Assembly: GCA_002497075.1 (NCBI GenBank)
Contig: DAML01000010.1
Location: 115,977 to 179,976, forward strand
From: Methanomassiliicoccaceae archaeon UBA472
Lineage (GTDB): Archaea; Thermoplasmatota; Thermoplasmata; Methanomassiliicoccales; UBA472
DNA length: 64,000 bases
Direction of reading: 5' to 3'
A model generated the notes under the pieces. It saw nothing but the letters and a program-made list of their open reading frames with translations. It was not told where the DNA came from and did no database searches. Both the position numbers and the translations under genes were made by a program. Position 1 is the stretch's first letter. Each line of letters begins with the position of its first letter. This document shows, piece after piece, positions 1 through 7,602 of this stretch.

Positions 1-62
1 CTTCATCATTTCACTGAAATGTCCATTACATGGATTAGTGATGGTCAAAGACCTTATGGACG

Positions 63-70
63 TTTTTTTT
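63..70 (+). terminator. Possible poly-T transcription terminator
   Basis: A run of eight T residues lies in an A/T-rich stretch at the left edge. Archaeal transcription often stops at such runs. Any gene it serves would lie outside the window to the left. Nothing else is supported in bases 1-187. Confidence 0.25.
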
Positions 71-187
71 ACTTTTCGGGTTCAACACAACAGTAATCGG
101 TGGATATGAAAATTATTTCCGATCACCTACGTACCGCCTACCTCCATCTCTCATATCATTCGATGATCGATGACTCTTTGCCTATGG

Positions 188-916
188 CTACCTCATGACC
201 TTTTCCCCGCAGTATGGGCATAGCACGGAATCGGATGGGATGACCTTACCGCATTTAGAGCAGTAACGCATTTCGGTCATCGAATCGGTCGCGCCCCCGT
301 TAACCACGATTAAGGGCAAACTCACCGCCTCCCTCTCGTTCGTTGAGGATCCGGGCATTCCATCTCCATCCTCGTCGCTCTCGCCTTTGGTCAACCTGAG
401 CAGTACCATGGCTAGCAAGATGACCGAAAAGGCGGCGATCTGAAGATACCAACCGGCATTGGGGTACCATTCCCCGAACTCGTCCTTCCCTGCGAAGGGG
501 TACCATTCCCCAGTTTCGAACCAATCTAGCATGTGATGAAGGACGAAGAATAAGAAAGGAGGCAAAGCCGTCAATCCGAGATTGACCCACATGAGATCTC
601 GTTGTTTTGAAGATCCTTCCTTTCCACTTTCATACAAGCTCAAATAATTAATCGGTATGAACACCAGGGAGAGGATTATGCAGATCAATATCGCAAGATA
701 GAGCCCTATTGCCAGATTGGCTCCCCTTGACATTGCCTCCCAGATGAAAGTGAAATCGGATCCCCCATCGATTTTATAACTGCTGCCGAACGGATAGTCA
801 TTGATGATGAAACAATCGTAAGCATCAATAGTGTATGTAGGTAAGAAAAGGGAGGCGAAAACGAATACAAATGCCAAACCGAATAACCAACCGAGTTTGT
901 TCTTGCGGAGTATCAT
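188..916 (-). CDS. Multi-pass membrane protein with C-terminal zinc ribbon
   Basis: This 242-residue protein has about four hydrophobic segments, near residues 8-28, 68-90, 110-126 and 155-175. It ends in a soluble zinc-ribbon motif, CSKCG followed by CPYCG (about residues 219-238), a pattern common in archaeal membrane proteins of unknown function. The ATG at 916 is preceded by an A/T box at 941-950, about 25 bp away, which fits leaderless transcription. The gene stands alone, downstream of the large clostripain-like gene. I do not recognise a specific family; the zinc ribbon may mediate protein or nucleic-acid contacts, which is inference. Confidence 0.75.
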   Translation of the reverse strand: MILRKNKLGWLFGLAFVFVFASLFLPTYTIDAYDCFIINDYPFGSSYKIDGGSDFTFIWEAMSRGANLAIGLYLAILICIILSLVFIPINYLSLYESGKEGSSKQRDLMWVNLGLTALPPFLFFVLHHMLDWFETGEWYPFAGKDEFGEWYPNAGWYLQIAAFSVILLAMVLLRLTKGESDEDGDGMPGSSTNEREAVSLPLIVVNGGATDSMTEMRYCSKCGKVIPSDSVLCPYCGEKVMR

Positions 917-940
917 TAATATCCAACATCGATGGACAAT

Positions 941-950
941 TTAAAATATA
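941..950 (-). promoter_or_regulatory. TATA-like box for the zinc-ribbon membrane protein
   Basis: The A/T-only string TTTAAAATAT (read on the plus strand) lies about 25 bp upstream of the ATG at 916 on the minus strand. That is the usual spacing for a leaderless archaeal transcript. Confidence 0.4.
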
Positions 951-1152
951 ATAGTTATCATAAAATTTTATAAAACGTTTGCACACCAGGCTTAGATGTT
1001 ATCCGTCAAAATTATTGATTCTGCTACAATTCCCAGCCTTTTAGTATTACCAGCGGTCGATAGACTCGGCGACAAGATCCGAGGTAAATAAGGTAGGGAG
1101 CCTTCAGACGTTTGGCCCTCGCGGGATTTATCTAACTTCATGCTAGAGGTGG

Positions 1153-1250
1153 AATACCGAGATCGGGAGAGCCCGCAGTGACGTCACCGGAACGATGACA
1201 TGCTATACTGCTTCGGCAGACCGGTTCCCGATATTCCAGGCCTTACGATA
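1153..1250 (+). ncRNA. Candidate structured RNA, copy A of a two-copy element
   Basis: Bases 1161-1200 match bases 13863-13902 at 38 of 40 positions. The copy can fold: CGGG-AGAG-CCCG at 1164-1175, a CTGC-TTCG-GCAG hairpin at 1208-1219 with a UUCG-type loop, and GGAAC (1189-1193) pairing with GTTCC (1224-1228). Alternatively ATCGGGA (1162-1168) pairs with TCCCGAT (1226-1232), closed by GGAATA (1151-1156) with TATTCC. Both copies also share TTACGA near the 3' end. A TATA-like ATTTATCT at 1126-1133 sits about 20-27 bp upstream. The region between 917 and 1350 contains no convincing gene. I do not recognise an RNA family; a dispersed repeat is the alternative. Confidence 0.45.
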
Positions 1251-1350
1251 TTCAATGTAGCATCGATACATGCTTAGCATCGGGGTCTTCCGATAGAATT
1301 TTCACCTCATTAACAATAAATAAAAAATGGGAAAGGGGTTTGAGAGCGGC

Positions 1351-4300
1351 CTACTTCTTCCTTTTCAGCACAAACACCAACGCCAGTACAGCCACCACAG
1401 CGATGATCACTATGATCAGCGGTACCATTAGGCTAGTGTTCGAACCTTCATCTGATTGCAGCTCGACCTCGCTCCCGACCGAGGAAGGACCTTCCCCGAG
1501 CAGGTTGACCGCCTGCACGAAGTACTCGTAGGTATTGCCCTCGCTCACCTCGTCGTCATAGAAGGACGTCCCTGCGACCTCGGCTATCGCGTACACCGCC
1601 CCTCCGTTGACCGAGCGCAGGACCTTGTAGGACATTATCGGCGTCCCTCCGTCCGAAGGTGCTGACCAGGAAATGGCAACTCCGTCATCATTAGCCTCGG
1701 CGTTAAGTCCGATTATCTGCCCGGGCACGTATGCGACCTTCACGGTCAGATTGAGGAAGCGGACCTCCTCGCTGTTGCCGACCAGGTCGACCGAGTAATA
1801 TTCCAGGGCGTAATCACCGGCCTGCGTCAGGCTGAACGGCGCTGTGATCTCCCTCCAGGTGCCGTTGCCGATGCGGTACATGCACCTGTCCATACCCTTG
1901 CCTTCGTCCGTTCCCTCGATGTCTATCATAATCGAGTTCAGATAGACGTTCGGAGAGTCCGAAAGACCGGTTACATTCAGGACAGAAACGGGAAGAACCC
2001 GGTCGATCCAAAAGTGGGACTTGGAGACCGCCGTACAGGTGTTGTTAGCCTCGTCCACGGACCTGACCTCTAGGTAGTACTCGCCGCTTTCGTTAAAGTA
2101 TGCTCTCCAGGCCATCTCGGTCCAGTTCCCTCCGTTCACACGGTAGTAATAAGTGTCGTTGGCCGGTCCAATATGAATGATATGGATGTCCATAATGACA
2201 GAGTCGTTTGACCAGTGATCGGAATCCAGATCCCAAAGGGAGAATTGGACATAATAACTGGTGCTGTCCAGCCTGATGGTTCGGCTATGGGTCTCTCCCA
2301 AATTCCCGGCGTTGTCCACCGCCCTCCATTCCAGCAAGGATATCGCTTCCGTGCTGTACACGAACGATTCGGCACCATTCCAGGACCCTCCGTTCAAACG
2401 GTATTGCACTGCGTACAGTCCGCTGCCCTCGTCATTACCACCGAAGCTCACCGGGACACTGTGGTTATACCAGACCCCGTGGTCGGGATCGCGGACGCCT
2501 ATAATGGCTGTCGGAACGATCTCATCGACCTTGACCTCGACCGCCCTTACTATGTCCAGATTACCGGCGGCATCCTCGGAGCGGTAGTTCAGGACATAAG
2601 TGCCGGTCTCATTGAACCAGAGCGGCCCGCTGTACGTTTGCCATTCCCCGCCGTCGATCTGGAAGGATATCGAGCTTACGCCGACGCCGTTGCCGTCATC
2701 GGCGCTCAGGACCGCCTGCGCGTCGCTGGTGAACCATCCGTTGTTGCCAACGGTCCCCAGAAGCTCAATGAGGGTTTGCGGAGCCTGCGTATCCTCCTCG
2801 CCTAAGGTCATCTCCCCGACAAGGCAGGCGTTGCCCGCATTGTCTAGCGCGTAATACTCAACGAGATACTGGTGCCCGACAGTTCCCAAGGTAACCTCGC
2901 CGGTATAGAGCAGCCAGGAACCTCCATCTACGCGATAGTGGATGGACCTCACGCCGCTGGTGTCGTCCGTCGCCGATAATTGGAACGTCAGACCGTTCAC
3001 TTGCGTTTCGATCGACGGCGCGGTCTTATCGATGCTTAAGATCGCGTTCCTGACCACTTCCACCTCACCGTTCAGGCCGGTGGCGCAATAGAACAAGGTG
3101 TGATCTCCGTCCTCTGACATCACCAATGTCTCTCCGGAATACTGGTACCAAAGCCCTCCGAAAGAATAGTTGAGATAACCCTTGCCCAGGGAGCTCGGGT
3201 CGTACACCAGGAAGGTTGCGTTCACCTGGGAAACATACCAATCATCGTCCCCCACGGTCCCTTCCAGGAAGAGCAACGTAAGGGGAGCGCTGTACGTCAA
3301 GTACGTGTACACCATGCTGTCCCATACGCTGTTGGTGCAGAACGACCCAGAATTTCCGTAGGACGGGTTGTAAGCAGCGGCACTTATGGGGAAGTAGGCG
3401 GACATTCCGTGACAGAAGCTGGCGGCAGGGGTGGCCCGCATCGATATAACGACCGAGCTGGCGCTCGCCTGATCTAGCATTCGGAGCACCTCCTGGCCGG
3501 TCGCGTTCAACTCCTCTTCGGCATAGAAGAACATCGTATTGAGCACGAACTGATAGAGGTCTAGACCATCGTTGCCGTAGTAAATATCGAAGGAATGTGA
3601 GTAAAGCCTGGCCATCTCCATACCTCCCTCATCGGACTGCCAATGGGGAGCCAGGTCGACCAAGTACGCCTCTAGGGCGGCAAGGAGTGCATCCATTCTC
3701 TGCAAATCGTAAGTTGCCACACATTGAGTTGCGTGCGTCTCATCGTCAACCAGATACATCAGGTCTGTTATGCCCAGCGCGGCTGAGCCACTGGTGATCT
3801 CGGGAGACGCCTCCAGGAAGGATAGTATGGCCGAGTAATCGTGATTGCTCGACCACCCGACCGTCTCTGAGACCACCGCGTAGAGCGCTAGGTCCTTGAA
3901 CTCCGTAGCTACTTCAACAGAGCCCATCAGGCAATCGTCGAAGATCAGCAGGTCGATCGGCGCCCCGGTGAGGTTTATCATGGACCTCAGCGCGAAGGAG
4001 GCCTCCTTCAGGTCGAGCAGATCGTTTCCGGAAGTCTCGTCTTGGCAACACCCTATCCATGAGCTGCCGTGGTCCTTGAGCACCACTATGTAACGTTCGG
4101 CCTGGAAGGTGCTGGTGCCCCAAATCAGGAAGGATTCCAGAGTGGAACGGTCGGCCATGTTAACCTCGCCCAGATCGCCCGTCGCGTTCTCGATGGTCGG
4201 GGTCATGCCGTATTCGACATAGAAGCGCAGGCAGTCCGTCCAATCCTCATACCTGCCATCATATCCACTGATGCGGTCGAACTGCACCACGACGCTGACG

Positions 4301-6573
4301 TTGGCATCGCTGCCGATCGCGGACATCTGCAGGAAGTTGTCCACCATGTACGACTCCAGGTTGTTGTCTCCGTCCATATACACCAGCACGGTCCATTCCG
4401 CCGGGACGACGTTCATGGCGAAGGCCATGCCGTTGTTGCTCTCGTTGCTCTCGTCCACGATGTCCAGGGGATCCACCAGGAACTGTATACTGTGGCTTCC
4501 CAGCTCGGACAGCGAGAAAGGTAACGATGCCAGCAGTACCGTTCCGCCCGGCGCCAGCTCGACCATCAGCCAGCTGCAGAACTCTTCCCCGTCCAGGTAG
4601 CAGGTGGCGTCGAACGCGCAGGACATGCTGCCCTGATTCGTTACGTACACACCGGCATAGGTCGTCCTGCCGGAGGTGATGTCGCTGACCAGGTTCCCCT
4701 GCGCGTCCCACTTTAAGAAATCGGTGATGTACAGGTCGGGCTTCTCCAGCACCGTCACCGTCCAGGTCGAGAACGCGAAGCTGGCCCCGTCCCAGACCAT
4801 GACCTGCAGAGTGTGCACCCCGATGTCGCCAGTGTCCGGTAGAACAGTTATGCCCGAACTGGAGACGGGAAGGTCGTAACCGTCCCACGACCAGAAGTAC
4901 TGGATGAGGTCAGCGTCAGAATCGTCCACGGTGACGCTGAACGTTTGCGAAGCGCCGACCGCCACGCTCGGATCGTTCAACGGCGATCTTGAGGAGATGC
5001 CGACCGGGTCGTTGGGCTGGACTATGCTGGAGTAGTAGTTCACCAGCATCTCGTCCCAGTTCAGGGCGCTGAACAGCGTTCCCGAGGTGCGGTAGGCGTT
5101 GTTGAAATAACCGGACCTGGGGAAGTATATGCTCATGCCGTGGAGCGATTCCGTTTCCTCCCCTCCGATGACGTCGTAATAATCATAACAATCGATCGCT
5201 GACAAGGTGGCGTTGTACAGGGCGGAGGCGTGCTGCCTCTCCAGCGCCGTTGGCGATATTATCGACAGAACATAGGAAATGTCCAGAAGGTCCGGGTAAT
5301 CGTAATAGGCCTTCGCCGAGGCTTCCCAGGCCGTCTGATAATAATTGTGCTTAGAGGCCATCCCGTTCAGCATGTCCGAGGTGACCTGGTTGAGCGCGGT
5401 GATGATACCCGGGACGTCCGAGGCGTCGATGACTGCCATGGTCACGTCCGTCTGATAGTATCCGGGGTACGGCACGTAATAGGAATTGACGTAGAACTGC
5501 GCTATGTTAACCGAGATCTCGTAAGCGCCCAGGAAGGGATTGGAGGCCAACGCCGAGCACATGGTCTGATAGTTCCAGCCCGGTCCCGGTTCGTTCAACT
5601 GGGAGGCCACGATCTGGTCGGTGTAGCCGCTTATCTCGTAAAGCACCTCCAATCCGGACATGGCGCAGGCGTCGAAGCCGATGACGTCGAAGGAGAAACC
5701 GGAGTGGTTGCTCCTCACCATGTCACAGGCGATGCGCATCTCCAGCACCCCCAGGTTATCGTTGCTGGTGTCGTCCCAGCACACCCCCTGCCAGTTGCCG
5801 CCGTGGTCCCAGAGCACCAGCATGTAGCGGTCGGCCGGGTAATTGTCAATACCCCAGTTGATGAAGCTGGCCAAGGACCACGGGTCGCCCATGTTGACTT
5901 CCCCCAGGAAGGAGACGGCGTTGGCCGCGGTGGGGGTCATCCCGGGAGTGACGAGATAGCGGTTCGTGCCGGTCCAGTCCCCATATGTGCTGTCATATCC
6001 GCTGATGCGGTCCATCTGAACTAGGAGATTGACCTCGTCCGTGGAACCTACGCCGGACATTTCCATGAAGTCGGTAATGCCTGCGGACTCCAGGTCGTTG
6101 TCCGCGTCCAGATAGACCAGGACCGTCCATTCCGCGGTGGTGCTCGCCTTTACGGTGAACGTTCCGCTGCCGCTGTAGCACCCGACCTCTATGAAGTAGT
6201 AACCGGGGGTGTAGAGGGTGATGGTCACGCTTTCCGTGTATATCCCCGAACCAACATTGTCGAGCTCGGAGCTGGTTATCAGGTTGTGAGCAGGATCGTA
6301 GAGGAAAATATCGAAATCGGTGCCTGGTTGCATGCTCAGGCTAACCTCGAGCACATCCCCGGGGCCGACCATCACCCGATAGAAATCGCTCCAGTCATCG
6401 ACCTCGCTCAGGGACCCAACGGCCGGAACGTTGTTGGACAACGGTACCGCCCCTGAGAAATCGTTGTTGGAATCAGGGGTCGCAGATACGTCCCCGGACA
6501 CCAGTGAGATCAACAATATGAACGCAGCAACGAACAGGCAGAAGGAAAAAAGGTGTTTGAACGGCGATGACAT
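1351..6573 (-). CDS. Giant surface protein with two clostripain-family (C11) peptidase domains
   Basis: This 1740-residue protein is secreted and anchored. It has a signal peptide (1-31) and a PPC-like domain (about 45-143). The first clostripain-like domain (about 148-515) has a WDHG histidine near 257 and a FDAC cysteine near 303. A PKD-like stretch and a CARDB-like domain (about 612-722) follow. The second clostripain-like domain (about 727-1090) has KDHG near 835 and FDDC near 881. Several Ig-like repeats containing a DGGxW motif and D-x-AGN endings come next, then a fibronectin type III domain, a transmembrane helix and a KRKK tail. Both His/Cys pairs are present, so both domains could be active cysteine peptidases cleaving after basic residues, as in family C11. 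The substrate is unknown; the repeats probably project the enzymes from the cell surface. Confidence 0.88.
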   Translation of the reverse strand: MSSPFKHLFSFCLFVAAFILLISLVSGDVSATPDSNNDFSGAVPLSNNVPAVGSLSEVDDWSDFYRVMVGPGDVLEVSLSMQPGTDFDIFLYDPAHNLITSSELDNVGSGIYTESVTITLYTPGYYFIEVGCYSGSGTFTVKASTTAEWTVLVYLDADNDLESAGITDFMEMSGVGSTDEVNLLVQMDRISGYDSTYGDWTGTNRYLVTPGMTPTAANAVSFLGEVNMGDPWSLASFINWGIDNYPADRYMLVLWDHGGNWQGVCWDDTSNDNLGVLEMRIACDMVRSNHSGFSFDVIGFDACAMSGLEVLYEISGYTDQIVASQLNEPGPGWNYQTMCSALASNPFLGAYEISVNIAQFYVNSYYVPYPGYYQTDVTMAVIDASDVPGIITALNQVTSDMLNGMASKHNYYQTAWEASAKAYYDYPDLLDISYVLSIISPTALERQHASALYNATLSAIDCYDYYDVIGGEETESLHGMSIYFPRSGYFNNAYRTSGTLFSALNWDEMLVNYYSSIVQPNDPVGISSRSPLNDPSVAVGASQTFSVTVDDSDADLIQYFWSWDGYDLPVSSSGITVLPDTGDIGVHTLQVMVWDGASFAFSTWTVTVLEKPDLYITDFLKWDAQGNLVSDITSGRTTYAGVYVTNQGSMSCAFDATCYLDGEEFCSWLMVELAPGGTVLLASLPFSLSELGSHSIQFLVDPLDIVDESNESNNGMAFAMNVVPAEWTVLVYMDGDNNLESYMVDNFLQMSAIGSDANVSVVVQFDRISGYDGRYEDWTDCLRFYVEYGMTPTIENATGDLGEVNMADRSTLESFLIWGTSTFQAERYIVVLKDHGSSWIGCCQDETSGNDLLDLKEASFALRSMINLTGAPIDLLIFDDCLMGSVEVATEFKDLALYAVVSETVGWSSNHDYSAILSFLEASPEITSGSAALGITDLMYLVDDETHATQCVATYDLQRMDALLAALEAYLVDLAPHWQSDEGGMEMARLYSHSFDIYYGNDGLDLYQFVLNTMFFYAEEELNATGQEVLRMLDQASASSVVISMRATPAASFCHGMSAYFPISAAAYNPSYGNSGSFCTNSVWDSMVYTYLTYSAPLTLLFLEGTVGDDDWYVSQVNATFLVYDPSSLGKGYLNYSFGGLWYQYSGETLVMSEDGDHTLFYCATGLNGEVEVVRNAILSIDKTAPSIETQVNGLTFQLSATDDTSGVRSIHYRVDGGSWLLYTGEVTLGTVGHQYLVEYYALDNAGNACLVGEMTLGEEDTQAPQTLIELLGTVGNNGWFTSDAQAVLSADDGNGVGVSSISFQIDGGEWQTYSGPLWFNETGTYVLNYRSEDAAGNLDIVRAVEVKVDEIVPTAIIGVRDPDHGVWYNHSVPVSFGGNDEGSGLYAVQYRLNGGSWNGAESFVYSTEAISLLEWRAVDNAGNLGETHSRTIRLDSTSYYVQFSLWDLDSDHWSNDSVIMDIHIIHIGPANDTYYYRVNGGNWTEMAWRAYFNESGEYYLEVRSVDEANNTCTAVSKSHFWIDRVLPVSVLNVTGLSDSPNVYLNSIMIDIEGTDEGKGMDRCMYRIGNGTWREITAPFSLTQAGDYALEYYSVDLVGNSEEVRFLNLTVKVAYVPGQIIGLNAEANDDGVAISWSAPSDGGTPIMSYKVLRSVNGGAVYAIAEVAGTSFYDDEVSEGNTYEYFVQAVNLLGEGPSSVGSEVELQSDEGSNTSLMVPLIIVIIAVVAVLALVFVLKRKK

Positions 6574-6748
6574 GAGGCGAGCACTAACTTATCTACATGA
6601 TAAAGATTGGTGACGGATTCTCGTTTTGAATAAAAATATGGCTTGATCTATTTGGTTGATAGAAAGCAGCGATTGAGGATCGCCAATTGTTGATCACTTC
6701 TTCGCAGGACATATGCCGAAAGTCCCTCTGCGGTGCAACTTATTGATT

Positions 6749-6985
6749 TCACTTCGTATAATATTCGGAAAAGAGAGATACATTGATCGATAAAGCGTTC
6801 CCGGTGGCAGCTTCGACCTCAAAAGGTGCGGAAATAAAGAAAGCCGTGGTCACCAGCATCAGTACCGATGCTAAGGCGAACCACTTGATCAGGATCGGGG
6901 CATGGGTTCCACTTGCCAATCTCTTACTCACGATCTTATGGCCTGGGTCTTCGATAGACCGCTGCCCCTGTAAACAATGAATCAT
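6749..6985 (-). CDS. Possible small exported protein or truncated surface-protein start
   Basis: This 78-residue frame starts with an ATG that overlaps the stop codon of the upstream gene (ATGA at 6982-6985), so translation could be coupled. It contains one strong hydrophobic segment (about residues 33-53) followed by a signal-cleavage-like AEVEA/EAATG context, then only about 20 residues. It looks like the N-terminus of a secreted protein lacking its body. It could be a real small peptide, a decayed gene, or chance. Confidence 0.35.
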   Translation of the reverse strand: MIHCLQGQRSIEDPGHKIVSKRLASGTHAPILIKWFALASVLMLVTTAFFISAPFEVEAATGNALSINVSLFSEYYTK

Positions 6986-7602
6986 TTTATCACATTTCTC
7001 TTTTTAAGAAGATAGATCACGGCCACCGACATCGCGATGACCGCCCCGATACCCAGTATGATGAATAGAGACGGAATTCCTTCATCCTTTTCGAAATGCG
7101 CATCTGTCTCGATCACCGAACCAACGTTGCCAAGAACGTCCACCCCGTAATAGGATATGACCACGTCCTCGGTGATCTCGATCGGCTCAACGTACCTTTT
7201 CCAGGTCGCCCCGCCATCGAAACTGAACCAGATCGCGGTCATGCCAGTGCTATCATTGGCTGTCAGAACCAAGACATCACCTTCGGCCAGGGAGACCACC
7301 CCATCCACCGCAGAAGGTGTCAAGACAATGGTAGGGGCTGCATCATCAACGAACAGCCTTACGGTCGAGATGTTCCCAGCCCTCCCCAACGAATCCAGGC
7401 CGAAGTAGCCGAGGTCGACCTCTCCCTGCGCGACCACCATCAGAGAACCGTTATACTCGTTCCATCTGACCCCGTCGAGCGAATAGAACACCTGGCCAAG
7501 GGGAGCCCCTGCCGATACCTCCTGCAATACCAGGGTGGTGTTCGCCCGTACGAAGACCGTCCCGGAAAGGTAATGAGGCCCCTCATACTCCAACGTCAGC
7601 AA
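6982..7602 (-). CDS. 3' part of the frameshifted beta-helix/binding-protein gene (Ig-like repeats and membrane anchor)
   Basis: The frame encodes about 206 residues: two Ig-like repeats of the same type as those at the end of the upstream frame, a transmembrane helix near residues 180-200, and a KKRN tail. It has no plausible start of its own; the first codon is a TTG inside the repeat. The upstream frame ends with FLDSTAPC and this one begins LLTLEY. One extra C in the CCCC run (GGGG at 7603-7606 on the plus strand) would give a continuous FLDSTAP-LLTLEY. It is therefore best read as the C-terminus of the 7596-11114 gene. A sequencing error, a real mutation, or -1 slippage are all possible. 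Confidence 0.7.
   Translation of the reverse strand: MLTLEYEGPHYLSGTVFVRANTTLVLQEVSAGAPLGQVFYSLDGVRWNEYNGSLMVVAQGEVDLGYFGLDSLGRAGNISTVRLFVDDAAPTIVLTPSAVDGVVSLAEGDVLVLTANDSTGMTAIWFSFDGGATWKRYVEPIEITEDVVISYYGVDVLGNVGSVIETDAHFEKDEGIPSLFIILGIGAVIAMSVAVIYLLKKRNVIK

Noticed and set aside
1153..1250. C/D-box guide RNA, H/ACA RNA or SRP RNA as identity for the two-copy element
   Set aside because: There is no RUGAUGA/CUGA pair, no ACA box, and no SRP helix 8 signature in both copies.
5230..6024. 264-codon frame on the plus strand
   Set aside because: It lies entirely inside the clostripain-like gene on the other strand, has no domain, and reflects the G/C-rich codon usage of the real gene.
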